Shown in pieces: positions 1 to 13,600 of a stretch of DNA of 64,000 nucleotides. The number at the start of each line of letters is the position of its first letter. Position 1 is the stretch's first letter. The notes beneath the pieces are model-generated. The model was not told the DNA's origin and searched no databases. It saw only the letters and a program-made list of their open reading frames with translations. Source of the stretch: Gordionus sp. m RMFG-2023. Lineage: Eukaryota > Nematomorpha > Gordioida > Chordodea > Parachordodidae. The DNA is taken from assembly GCF_954871325.1 (NCBI RefSeq), contig NC_088777.1, forward strand, positions 14,857,366 through 14,921,365, in the 5' to 3' direction. Both the position numbers and the translations under genes were made by a program.

Positions 1-3000
1 GGGGGGGGGTTATTATCTTGAAATGATATCTACGAGAACAGGCAAATTTGCTATGGGGGGATTTTCCCTTTTCCTTCCCTTGGTTACTCGACTGAGATTA
101 GGCCAATTCTTTTAATATTAATATTAACCGGCATTTCAAATAATTTATTATTAACATAAATTTTTCTTCTTCTTTATTTAATAAAAATAATATATCATTA
201 TCATCATAAAAAAAAGAATATATTTTTTTGGACTTGTCAAAAAATGATATAAATACAATTTTAAAATTTATTTCTTGTTTATATGTTATTATAAAAAAAC
301 TTATTCACATGAGCTTGTATTAAATTAGAGGAGTTTGTATGTCAACTTAATAAACATGATTTTTTTTTAAGCCCTCTAAGGTAAAGAAATTTTTTAGATA
401 GATTAACTATAAAGAAATAGAAAAGGAGGGTAAAAAGGAAACAAAAATTCGAAAATAATTAGAAAAATTATTTTCTTTTGGAATTTTGAAAAATACCCAA
501 AATAATACCTTTTAATTTTACTGAAGTCCTTAAATTCCAAGGTTGGGAAATAAAATAATAGCCATTTTTTTATGAATGAATTAATTATCTAAAGTTATAT
601 GGTTCCATTTTTGGATCTCAATCTTTACATACAAAAAAATAACAAAATATTTGGATCTTCTTCAGAATTTTTATCGTGTTAATAAAAATGTACCCCATAT
701 CAATCAAATGACTATCATAATAACTAACATTTTTCTTAACTTTAAAATTTGAATTTTTAGATTATTTAACTTTCTAATGGTTTGTTGTTCTTCTTAGAGT
801 TCCTAACAAATGTAAATTTAGAGATACATTATCCATCCAATATAAGCGGTAGGTTTTTATACGCTAATATACTTTATAAAAAATTAGTAATAATTACACT
901 AAGAATAATGCCAATGTGTTAACTTTTTATATTAATAAATTTGCTGTATTTTAATCACAACATTTGGATGTATTTATAGACATTCATGAGTTTAGCAGAT
1001 CTAGAGTGATTTTTTAGAATAACAAATAGATTTTTATAGAACCTGTCATGACACTAGATTTCGATTGTAACCCAGAGAATAACAAAAATACTTGCAAGCA
1101 CTGGTAGGCCCAAGCCAGATTTTTTACAGATTCTGGGGCCTTAAATTATGAGTAGAAGCCCAAAAATTATTTATTTGTTTTGGCAGAGAGTTTCAAGATT
1201 TTTGCGATTAGCCTTAAGCAGTTATATAGCCATAATAACCTCGTAGAGTTGTTTTCCTTTCCCTATCTTTTTTTTTCCTATTCCCCTTTCCCGTCTTTCT
1301 TTATAATATTAGGAAAACATTATTTATATTATTTTATTTGCAAAAAATAAGGCAAAAGAAAATCAGGAATTACTTATTTGCTGAATTATAGAATATTATA
1401 GCTAAAATGATTTAAAATATAATTAAAATTATTATATACATAAATTAAATTATATTTTTTTATAATCCATGTTCTTTTTTTTTATTGAGGAATCGATTAA
1501 AAATTTTGAATAAATTTTTTTTTACCAATTTTAAAAAATTGTTATTCTTTACTTTACTTTTTATATTTCCAATTTCTATTGGAAAAAAAGGTTTTTGATT
1601 GTCTTTAGGACGTTTAAATGATAAAGAGTTTCCGTGAAAAATGCTCGATGGAAGAGAAAGGAGATTAAAAGAAGAATAGAAGGTTATTAGTAAGGAAAAT
1701 CTTTCCAAGTGATTGAGAGATGATAATAATATTCATTGATCCGAAAGCTTTTCAGAACCTTCTTTAAGTATCATATTCGTTTAGGTGCTCTATCAAAACA
1801 TTTTCCCAAATTTATAAATATGATCTATTATCGCTTTTTGAAAAATTTGAATATATGGAAATGTCAGGTTTCAACAAAGAAATGCTAAAGAGTGATTTAG
1901 ATTTCCTGGGATTCCTAGAATTTAAATTGAACTATGGGTTTTTTTAGGATTAGGGATAAGATTATATTATTCCATGTCCATAGAACGAATAGGATAAAAT
2001 AAAACTATATCATTAAATCAAATTTTCAACTTGATATGTTTAGGATTATAATGTTTTATATCCAAATAAATAAAAATAAATATTACAAATTTTTAGCGTG
2101 TTGTTGAAATCTATATTCATTGATAAATAATTTTTACCATATTTTTGTGTTTGCAAATTTTAAAATTGATCTATTAAATTTGAGATTTAACTGTTATAAA
2201 ATTTTTTTTTTCAGGACAATTTAAAAAAAAAATAATAATTTGAGCCAACAAATAACAACATATAGATAACTTGGAAAAAATAAATAACCAATGTTTTAAA
2301 TTTTATTTATCACTTTCTATTTTTTATGGAAAGTAATTTAACACTTTCTATTGGAGACTAATTTGATTTTAGATATGAAGTTCCCGGTAGAATCAAACAG
2401 ATACCCATAGCTGCTTTGGGTTGTTCCACCAATTTTAGTTATTAGTGTAATATCACCGGTAATTAAGTGACTAATATAAAATTAAAAATATTTTCCAAAC
2501 TCGGACTCGTACTGGAGCACAGAAATGCAGATCTTTACTTCTGCCCATCTAAAAATATTTTATATGTATAAATATTATATGATTACCGCCATTGTATAAG
2601 CTTTTTTTAAAAAATATGAATATGTTGTTTAAATTTGTTTTGTAGATAACAATTGGTTGCGTGTAGCACTAGTTCCTGATTTTATGCAAATATAGAAATT
2701 TAACGATATTTTAATTTGAAATTAAATATTTATTCCGCTTTTAGAATATAGTCGGTTGCATACATTATTTAGCAACTTAAATTTAGAACATTATTATATC
2801 TTCAAATCTAGAGAAACTTTTCTCAAACAATTCACTTACTTATCATTTTAACATTAAAATTTAGGGGAAAAAAATTAGAATATTTATCTCATGCTATTTC
2901 GAAAATCCTATTCTTTGAAAGATATCCTGTAAAAATTCAAAAAATAATGGGGGCTAGAAGAGTATAATCTTCCCCCCGATATGGCAATTTTTTTAGAAAT

Positions 3001-3585
3001 TGTTTTTATATACTCTGTATAAAAAAAGAGAGATTATTATGAGCTTAAAATTGTTAGTTCGTATCACTTAGACGTGCTATAGATGTAATGTATATTTACT
3101 TTCTTAAATCCGATAACAAAATTATTGTATTTTATTTTGGTTATATAATAAAAGGGACAGGTATTTTTTTTTGCTTAGTAACGATTTATCATATAAATTT
3201 ATTACTATTATACAAATAATCATTTTTTTTAAAAAATAATGGATATTTTAATTTTATGATCAAGTTATTTTTATGTATACATGTGAATTTATACCCAGCA
3301 AAAATAATTTTGTAAAGGTAAAGAAAAAAAAATAAAAAAAAATAAAAATTTACAATACCTAAAAAAACCAAAGATTTGTAATACACAAAAATTATCCTTG
3401 AAAAATTTATATTTAATTACGATGTTTTAAATAGTTTGGTGAAAATATAATTATATTAATTTTTTATAAAATAAATTATTTTACAATTTTAAATCTTTTA
3501 CCTTTTTTTTCGAATTGAATTATAATGAAATAACAATATAAAATTTGTATATTTCTTAAAAATTAAAAAAAAAATTAAATAATTG
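1..3585. other. Intergenic, no gene recognised
   Basis: AT-rich sequence that opens with a run of nine G at 1-9. I find no protein-like frame with believable splice sites. The only open frame of any length (1460-1708, minus) is low-complexity Lys/Asn/Phe translation of AT-rich DNA. If the coiled-coil gene has exons upstream of 3586, they lie here or outside the window and I could not see them. Confidence 0.5.
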
Positions 3586-4686
3586 ATGAAAACCAGCCAT
3601 TGCTGCGGCCACCGTGCGAAAGTTATAAAGAGATTAGCAGATGTCAATATTAAAAAAATTCAAAACACATTGAACCGAATAAAATCGGACACAGTTTTTG
3701 ATATTTCTATTCCAGACTTGCCTACATTACCCCATTCATGGCATTCTAGTAGCAATGATTCGAGTTATAGCAAAAAGGATAAACAGTGTGTCCAAACGAA
3801 AACCAAAAAAACGGATCTATGCCCTAAATTTAAAAGGCAAATGAATAGGTTCGTGACGAGGGAAGTTGCGAGGAAAGAGTTATCCGCCAATCTTTACCGG
3901 CAAGGAATCAAATACGGGATTAGGGCTGCGAATAATTTCTACCGCCCAACGACTAAACAATTGAAACCCACGATCAAAGTATCTTCAAATAAAAAAGGTG
4001 TTACGATCATAAAAAGTCTACCCAATCAACTCGATTCGCCTAGATTGTGCGAATATAAGTATCCCAGTCGGTGCCATTCTTTGACAAAGCTAACAGAACA
4101 GGATACACATGATTTCTCTCACCCTAAATCTTCAAAATACTATCACTCTCAAATTCTTGACCGCCATCATTACCATGATCATAACGTAAGACTAACTTCC
4201 CTTATACCTCGTCGTAGTACCTTAATTAACCACAGAGTTCTTAGTCTGGATTCGATAGATCAAATAGAAAGACCTAAAATAAGATCATTCGAAGATCTGA
4301 TAGAGACCGATTCGGAGTGGCACTCCGCCAATAACTTGGGAGATTTTGATGATTTTACGGAAGATGATACCTCTTTGTTGAGTAAATGGTCGGGGAGTAA
4401 CCCAACTCTGTCCAAGAGTACTGTGTCCTCCATGGCTTCCTTAAACGGCGATGGCTCCATCCTTGTTTCGACTCCTATAAAATCCGATTATTTGAAAGAG
4501 CTGAACAGGATGCAAAGGAAATATCGCGATTTGAAACGCGATGCCAATACACTGGAAAAAGACTTAGAATCAGACGTTAAAAATGAGAATTCAGCCAAGG
4601 CTAGAACTATAAAGGATTTCAAAGAAGAACACTCAAGGCAAATTGCTAAGATAAAGAGAAATGGGAGAGGGGAAATGCTTAAGATG
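3586..4686 (+). CDS. Coiled-coil gene, exon 1
   Basis: 367 codons from ATG at 3586 (MKTSHCCGHRAKVIKRL) to donor ATG|GTTAGT, phase 0. GC is well above the flanking DNA. It holds a His/Ser-rich middle, an acidic stretch (EDLIETDSEWHS) and a coiled coil from about residue 300 (SDYLKELNRMQRKYRDLK) ending IAKIKRNGRGEMLKM. TTG at 3583 is in frame but ATG is preferred. The exon could instead be internal, with an upstream acceptor such as ACCAG at about 3596. Confidence 0.75.
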
Positions 4687-7600
4687 GTTAGTATTACATT
4701 ACTAATGATATATTTTAGGAGTTTTTTTGATGAATTTGAGAATATATAATATTTTAAAAGACTTAATGATTATATTAAATAAAATTTCTTTTGACACTCG
4801 ACTTTTTTATAGAAATTTTAAATTATTTTAATTACAAATAATGAATTAATTCAAGAATTATTGGGAATTAAATTAAACGAACTCATCCTAATATTAATTA
4901 ATATAAAATAATGAATATAAAATATTGAGATATAAGAACTAAAAAAAATATTGTTCCAAATAAATGAAATAGGGCTATTATTGGTTCTCAGATCCTCAAG
5001 AGCTCAAATTATATAAAACCTGTGCTTTTTATTATCCTATTTATAAATAAATTTATAAATTATAAGAATTTTACATTCAATAACAAAACCTCATTATTAA
5101 AATATATTCCTAAAAATGAATTTTGTCCTAAATAAGGAAGTTTTGAAGGATGTAGGCGTTAACCCATCAGGAAAAATTATACTATGCTTGGCTTGATCCA
5201 TTCATAATTAAGGATATATTTTTCGTATTTTTACTTTTCTAAACCTCATATATTTTTTTTCACTTTTCCTGAAAAAAATGATATCTTTTTTTATATCTAT
5301 ATAAAAAATTGTTACATTTTTTTTCATTTTTCTAACTATATAAAGCTTTCATTTTTATATCAAAAAATCTTTTTTGACATCTGAACTACAAATATGTATT
5401 TTGATTTAAAATTAATATTTTCGTATTATTTTACATGGAAATATACAAAAAATAGTATTATTAAAATCTGCTGAGATGCCATAAAAAGTAGATAATATCA
5501 CTTTAGAAAAAATTGGTCCAATTTTTATAAATTTTATTAATGCTATAAACGTTATTTCAAAAAAGAAACGCGTTACTTGTTAAGTCTGAAAAAAGGAACG
5601 CATTACCTTTACTCGTTACCTTGTGAAAAAAGGAACGCACGTAACGGGTTACTCGTTACTTAAAAAATTAACAAAAATTTTTTTTATATATATATTATAT
5701 AAATAAAAATATGCAAAATATAATATATAATAAGATATCTTTTTATAATAATTTTTTTTTATATAATTTATAAATAAAATCATACAAAAATAATATATTA
5801 GATAAGATATTTTTGTAATAATTTTTTATTTATTTTTAACAACAATTGATTTTTAAAATTTTGATCAGATAAACAAGAGAGCTGCGTGCTCAAGACAGCT
5901 TTAGCTGTTCTAAACACACGTGGCGCAGAGAATGGAAGGGTTCTATTATAATGGATCAATAAAAATTTTAATTGGGGAATTTATTAAAAATTAAAGAATT
6001 ATCTTTATTTTGAAAAAAGCTTAGTTCATCGTCGAAAGTATCTACATTAGATTCTCATCCACTTTTTTAAATCTTTATTAGAAAATAATCTGTAGGGGAG
6101 ACTGGAGTTAGTCAAACCGTTTTTTTAGAAAAATAATATATATTAGATACCTAAAACTATATTCTATAAAGGTGCCTTATAAAAATTTTTTAGAATATAA
6201 TCATTTTTTTAAATTTTAGTTTTTGTAAAAGTGAAAATTTTGTTCAACAAGCCCCAATAGCGGGGTGAGGCAAACCCCTTGAAGGGGCTTCCTAAACCAT
6301 TCGTTTTTTTAGACCATAATAAATTGAAATGCATTTTAATTTATTAATAATGATACGTATAGAATAATTTTATTGTTTTATTGTTCAAAATAACATAATA
6401 CTAAAAATTAAGCTAATTATATATAAAAATAAAAATTTTATTTTATTTTATTTAATTTTAATAAACATTTTGGACATAAAAAAATAAAGATCTTAATTAT
6501 GATTTCATAGCATAAATCCTAAATACCAATCATAAACAACCATGAAGTTGTCTTTTTAAGATTTTGAAATTTATTTCATTACTACTGTCATAATTGACGT
6601 GTATGGTTTATCAAGCCCCGCTAGCTCTAAATGACAAATCATGATTGAAATAATATCTAGATATAATAAATACCCATAAAACTTTCACAAATTATAGAAG
6701 AGTGTTTATCTTTGCTATAAAATTTAATTTACATATAAATGATTATATATATACTAGTAAATAGCCCGTCAAAAATGACGGGTGATGAAAATTTTCTTCT
6801 TACTTTTATGCATGTTACCTGTTATTTGAAAATAATATCCAATTTTTATTCTTCTTACCCCCTCATCCCTTCAGGCCAGGTTTAATCCATTAAAACTAAG
6901 TGCTATGGGTTTGAGTAAAAATAAATTTAAAGCATTTACTTGATAATACCAATATTAGTTGTTAAATATTACTGATTACTTATACCTAATATTTAATATT
7001 AAAAAAAATTCCCAGGCAAAGTCCAAAACCATATTAATTATGAAAAATTCTTCCAAGCCCAATGAAAGATCATAATAATTTTGGTAGTTAAGAACTGAAA
7101 TAAAATATTTAAATAATCATAATGAATTTAAAAAATACAATCAAAATTCAGTTTCATGGGCCTTGGTTTTTTGATCAGGTCAAGCCCAGGCCTGCAAAAA
7201 AATTTGTTTTGGGCCAATGTCTGACCTATAATTAATAATAAAGAAATTCTCAAACATCCAAGCTCATAATAATTTTGAAAAATTTTCTCCAAGCCCAGCC
7301 CAATATAATTTATAAAAATATTTCCCAAGCCCAACCCATAATAATTTTATAGAAAAATTTTCTCAAACCTGGCCACCGATAGTAATTTAAATTTATTTCC
7401 AAGCCTGGAGATAGGTAAATCTCTAAAAACCATATCTATTTTTCAGTCTATTTTAACCCAGCTCACCCCAACAAAGGTCTAGCCATTAAGACTAAGAGTG
7501 AATACTATTTTTTTGAATAAAAATATATTTAAATTAGATTTTACCTGAGGGCCATTTAAATATTCTGTGTTAAATATTACACCTATGCCTAATATTAAAA

Positions 7601-10600
7601 AAATTTCCAAGCCAGGTCCTCGCACTTCGTTTTCTCAAACCCGCAAAAGACCATAATAATTTTGATAGTTGAGGACTGACATAATATATAAAAAGTCACA
7701 ATGCATTTATAAATACAATCAGAATATGAAAGTTGCATGGGCCTTGGTTGATGCGGCCTTGCCATGTCTGCAAAAAAAATTTCAGACCAATCTATAACCC
7801 ATATTTAAAATTCAAAAATCTTAAAGCACCTCTATTTTAAATTTTATCCAATATGATTTCCATCAGATTTTTAAATTTTGATATTTCTAATACATGCTCA
7901 CAGTATACATTGCAACAATTTTACCTCTTTTACTCTTATATTTTAATATTTATATAAAATTTATTAATAAAGTATATTTAATACCATACACACAAACTAA
8001 ATAATTACCCTTCAACCCATGGTTTTTTGATCAGGCCTGGCTATGTCTGCAAAAAAAATTTCAGACCAATCTATAACCCATATTTGAAATTCAAAAATCT
8101 TAAAGCACCTCTATTTTAAATTTTATTCAATATAATTTAAATCACATTTTTAAATTTTGATATTTCTAATACATGCTCACAGTATACATAACAATTTTAC
8201 CTCTTTTACTCTTAAATTTTAATATTTATATAAAATTTATTAATAAAGTATATTTAATACCATATAACTAAATAATTACCCTTCAACATCTATATAATTA
8301 ATATTTTAAATTTAATTATGTTCAAATTGGTGCCTGCGTGAAACTTTTATATATATAATTAATATTTTAAATTTATTCATATTCAAGTTGGTGCATGCGG
8401 TAAAGCATATGCCTTTGAAACGGGAGGCTCGAGTTTGATTCTCGAAGAGAGAAAAAAATAACATTACACTATATAGTCTCCTTAAATTTAAAATACATTA
8501 GGGAGATACGAAAACGATCGTCTTATGTTTATGGAGATTATATATATTAGTTTTAATAAAAATTAAATTCTATCATTTGAAAATTTCATTAAAATTTTAT
8601 TTCTTAAAATAAAATTTTTAATAATTAATTATTTCAAAAATTTTTATGTCTATAGATGTTAACTAATAAAAACAATATTAGGATAAAATTTTAACCTTCT
8701 GTTTTAAGACTAAGTGGTTTGCCATGCCCCGGAGTTTACCTAACCCCAGTCTCCCCTACGTGTGCTGTTTTTTAAAGTAAACAAGTCTGCCTTTCCATTA
8801 TCGGGATCTTTTCTCAAAAAGGAAATAAGTAAGCTTCCTTCCTTCGCTGACATCTACTTTTATGGGGGCCAATCTCATTTAAATAGCGGGTGAATTGTTG
8901 CAATAATATATATTCATAAAATATTATAAAAATATAAATTGTGAACAATACTTCAACTGTATGCCTTTTATCTTTATCTTGCATATTTGCAATAATAAGT
9001 AGCTTATAAAGTGAAATTATTTCAAGACATTTTTTTTAATATAATAATAGTTATCATAGGAGTTCTAAAATTGAAAGAGCCATAGGAACAGGTTCCATGA
9101 CCTATAAAATCATATATATAGCCATAAAATATTCGTCTATGAACGACTTGTCATTATTTAAAAATCTCTATAATTTGGATTTATCACAAGATTCGTCAAC
9201 TTTGTGGCCATTCTCCTCCTTAATTTGGCTATATTAATTTCACAGAGTTATACAAAGAGTTCATCTTGTTATAATAAGTTAAATCAGATATCCCATTTTT
9301 TCCTTAACAATGGCTGCACAGTTTGAAGTATGATGTTTATTCTACATAGAGATTAAAATATTTGAGTTGGGACATAATTTACACTTACAAGTTGTAAACT
9401 TTTTACCCTTAGACATAATATTTTTTATAAAATAAATCATAATATTAACAAGTACATAAATTTACATACATTGATTGATTCAATAAATTAGATTAACAAC
9501 TTGACTGAAATTTATTTTAAATTAAAAATGAAGAAATTTGGTGGTTGATGTGAATTAAAAACTCGGCTTAAATTATTTATAGAATTTTTAAAAAAAATAA
9601 AGTAATTTCATAATATGTTTTCCCCATATTTTTTTAGAAAACATTTAAAGTAACTAGTAATTTTGCATTATATTCAAGAACTCGTTACCTCTTGAAGAAG
9701 ATAACGAAAAGCGTTCCTTTCTTCAAAAAAATTAAAGCCGTTAATAATGACGTTACTATTTTGACGTTATTTTACAGCACTAGGTTTTTTAACATAATTT
9801 TATATAAGGAGCTTTTGGCCTGACGGACCTCTAAAGAGCCATGTATTAAAAATGTATAAGATTTTATTATTTATATAATATCTAATATATATAATCTCCA
9901 TGATCAAAACATGATCTTTTTCGTATCTTCCTAATAAAATTTAAGGAGAGGAGACTATAGTGTAATGTTATATTTTTTTGCCGTTTATTACCATACTAGC
10001 TGACGGGGTTGAAGGGTAATTATTTAGTTTGTGTGTATGATACTATATTTTATTAGAAATTTTTATATAAATATTATAATTTAGGAGAAAAAGAGGTAAA
10101 ATTGTTGCAATGTATACCGTGAGCATGTATTAGAAATATCAAAATTTAAATTTATGATGGAAATTATATTGGATAAAATTTTAAATAGATATGCTTTAAG
10201 ATTTAATTTTAAATATGGGTTATATATTGGCCTGAAATTTTTTTTTTGCAGACATAGCCAGGCCTGATCAAAAAACCAAGTCCCATGCAACTTTCATAAA
10301 ATTTTGCCATTTATTTTTATTGTAATTTAATAAAAATGTCTTATTTTAATTTTATATTTAGAATAAAATTTAGCTTTGTGATAGAAATCATATTGGGTAA
10401 AATATAAAATAGAAATGCTTGAAAATTTTTAAATTTGAAATATGGGCTAGACATTGGCTTGAAAATTTTTTTGCAGAAATCGCCAGGCCAACCAAGCCCA
10501 TGAAACTTTTATATTCTGATTTTATTTTAAAATGAATTATGAATTTTATATATTTTATTTCAGTTTTCAACTAACAAAATTATTATGGTCTATGGCGGGC

Positions 10601-13600
10601 TTGAGAAAATTTTTCCAACAATATGGTTTTCAGAGATTTACCTATCTCCAGGCTTGGGAAAAAATTACAAAATTATTGTGGTTTGGCCAGGTTTGAGAAA
10701 AAAAATTTCAGGCCAATGTCGGGTCCATATTTAAAATTAAAAAATTTTCAAGCATATTTATTTTAAATTTTACCCAATATTATTTCTATCACAAATTTAA
10801 ATTTTATTCTAAATATAAAATTAAATTTAAGATATTGTTATTAAATTACAATAGAAATAAATGAAATATAAAATTAAATTTAAGACATTGTTATTAAATT
10901 AAAATAGAAATAAATGGCAAAATTTTATGAAAGTTGCATGGGACTTGGTTTTTTGACCAGGCCTGGCTATGTCTGCAAAAAAAATTTTGAGGCCAATGTC
11001 TAGCCCATATTTAAAATTCAAAAATTTTGAAGCATCTCTATTTTTAATTTTACCCAATATGATTCCTATCACAAATTTAAATTTTGATATTTCTAATACC
11101 CTTAATGCTCACGGGTTACATTGCAACAATTTTACCTCTTTTTCTCCTAAATTTTAATATATAGGCATATTTAGTACCATTAAATAAACTAACTATTTAC
11201 CCCTCGACCCCGTCATTCTTGACAGGTTATTAACTAGTAGCTTTATAATTGAATAAAAAAATTCCTTAAGAAAAAATATCATACAGGTTTTTAAAATTAG
11301 TATAAGGATTGTGTTACATTAGGACCACGTTTTTAATCAAGGGCACTGAAATGTTTATATACTTAAATTAGTAATATATAAAAACAAAATTTAATGGGAT
11401 ATTTGTTTTCCTGATAGTGACATAGCATAATAAAAACCAATATTTAAAATGGAAAATAAAATTGGCTTATGTCCCGAAATTTTTTTCCTACAAGGGTTCA
11501 ATTCTACCAATCACATTTAACCTATTTAATCCCATGGAGTCCTTTTTCAGAGGCATATGACTTTAATAAAAATTCACCTTTAATCTAATTTGTATTGTCT
11601 CTTAAAATCACCATATGACTAAAAAAAGTTATATACAGTAAAGTATTATGTATATTTTACCTACCAAGAAAACCTGAAATTTAGTTAGATATAACGAACC
11701 TTAACTATATTTCATTGCCTGATATAGTTTTATATTAAATAATTAACTATATCCGGAATTCTTTTGAAGTATTTTATTTTTAATAATTTAACTTAATTTA
11801 AAAAAAAAAATTCTATCACAAATTATATTATAAATAATTAAATTAATAATCATTTCAATTGATATAAATTGAACTCTACTTATGGCATATATGAAAAAGG
11901 ACAGAGTAAACAAAATTTAGTTACAAATAACGAGTTAACTAAAAAAACCGAATAATTTAATAGTCAGAAAGGCCATGGCCAGACTTACAAAGTTGGCTAA
12001 CAATAACCCCAAATAAGAAGGTATATTTTTGAAAAAGTTTATAATAAATTGATTGACAAAGATAATAAAAATTATAATTATAAATGTCTCAAAAATAAAA
12101 AAAATATAACCAATTGATGAATTTCCATAATATATAGGATAAAATGAATAAGTAATTATCAAAACACAATTCTAATACTCTAATATTATCGCATAACATT
12201 CCTGTAAAATATCAATTTAAACTTACTCTTCACATTTAAAAATGAAAGCTAATAAAAAGATAAATTGATAATATGATACTAAAACCTATGTAGTCAAGGT
12301 AGGTGGTTAGGGGGGGGGGCCTAAAAAAAATTCTACATAATATGCAAAAGTAGGCCCGGCCCGAATCCGGATATTTTTTAAGAAAATTCGAGTCGGGTCG
12401 GGCCTAAAATTTTTTTATAAAATATATCTAAATTTATCAATTTTATGTTGAATTTTTTATGTAAAATAAAAATATGTGATTTTATTTATAGAAAGTAGAC
12501 GCCATATAACATATATCGTTTATTTTGAGTAATTATAAGAATTAATTTCTACATTTAAATAAATTCGGGCCGGGCCGGCAAAATTTTTTTAAAAAAATTT
12601 CGGGTTCGGGCCGGGCCGGACAAAGCATTATAAAAAAATTTCGAGCCGGGCCGGGCTTGAAAAATTAGGCCCGATGCAGATCACTAATATGTATACCTGG
12701 GTGTCGAATGAAAGCTAACAACAAAGTAAATTGACTACATTGATTCAATATTCAATGTCACCAGGGTATTTGTTGGGGGGGGGGGGGTGGGTAATTTTTC
12801 AAATATAATATATCAACATGGGGTATCAAATAAAAGTTAATACAAAGATCAATTGATTACATTGATGTCCATTTCTTCAGATTGGGTATGGTAAGGTTGG
12901 GAGTTTAAAATACCCTAAATATGGGTATCAAATGAAAGCGAATAAAGAGATCGATTGATTACATTGATGCTTATCACTCTATGTCTTCAGGGTGATTGCA
13001 TGGGGGGGGGGGGGTCATAAAGATTTTGGCATAACATAGATCAATTATGGATAATGATAACTCTATTATTCAGGGTAGGATTGAGTAGCTAAAAAATTCT
13101 AACAAAAATTCTAAAATAAATTTTGATATTCGTATCAAAAGTTAATAAAGATCTTAGCATGCAATTTTGCTCATCACTATGTCTTTTTAGGGGAATTTTA
13201 ACTTTCTAACATTTCAAAGATGGGTATTACTATTATGTGACGGATTTATTGATGAATATGTTAAATATCACTCAGGTTTTAGGGGGATTGAACTGGACGA
13301 GATCGATTTATAATAATATGACCTGATTCTCAAATTAAAATGTATACATTTTTTGTACATGTTATTTATCATTCTAGGTCTTAAAGGTATTAGAAGTAAC
13401 ACATACACAAGTAAAAAATTTATTTTAAATTTCATAATATTTTTTTATTATAAATAAATTTTATTATAATAATTTTAATTAGAAATCAGGGATTTTAAGA
13501 ATATATATTGAAATTCCATCAGTCAAAAACAAAGATTTTTTAGCATTATTTGTTCTTACTCCTTTTCTTTTATTTCATATAAAGATGCCGTTTGCGGCCA

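Larger units (their letters stand above)
6095..8756. mobile_element. TIR DNA transposon with TA target site
   Basis: Left terminus GGGGAGACTGGAGTTAGTCA; right terminus in reverse complement GGGGAGACTGGGGTTAGGTA. That is 17 of 20 identical, and both ends are flanked by TA. Subterminal GC-rich stretches (AGCGGGGTGAGGCAAACCCC on the left, GCCATGCCCCGG on the right) also mirror each other. No transposase reading frame survives. The TA duplication suits Tc1/mariner-like or related elements, but the superfamily is not decided. Confidence 0.6.
5538..9782. mobile_element. hAT-like element, outer shell of a nest
   Basis: The left end TAATGCTATAAACGTTATTT is followed by repeats of the type AACGCGTTACTT and GTTACTCGTTACTT. 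The right end, read in reverse, is TAGTGCTGTAAAATAACGTC followed by AGGTAACGAGTTC. Ends of the TAGTGCTGTAAAA type with subterminal AACG/GTTAC repeats are common in nonautonomous hAT elements (known pattern). I found no convincing 8-bp duplication, so the ends are approximate. The interior is filled by at least two later insertions. Confidence 0.5.

Noticed and set aside
1460-1708. 82-codon minus-strand open frame
   Set aside because: Lys/Asn/Phe-rich translation of AT-rich DNA with no splice partners or recognisable motif.
8391-8452. Functional tRNA gene
   Set aside because: Only the T-arm folds properly; the anticodon arm cannot form a 5-bp stem with a 7-nt loop, so it is scored as tRNA-derived repeat.
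7128-11157. Small open frames containing FFDQAW and similar peptides
   Set aside because: All are translations of the repeated units of the TACTAGT-ended elements.
11935-12162. 75-codon hydrophobic minus-strand frame, possible membrane protein
   Set aside because: Ile/Phe/Tyr content is what random AT-rich DNA gives; no conserved pattern.
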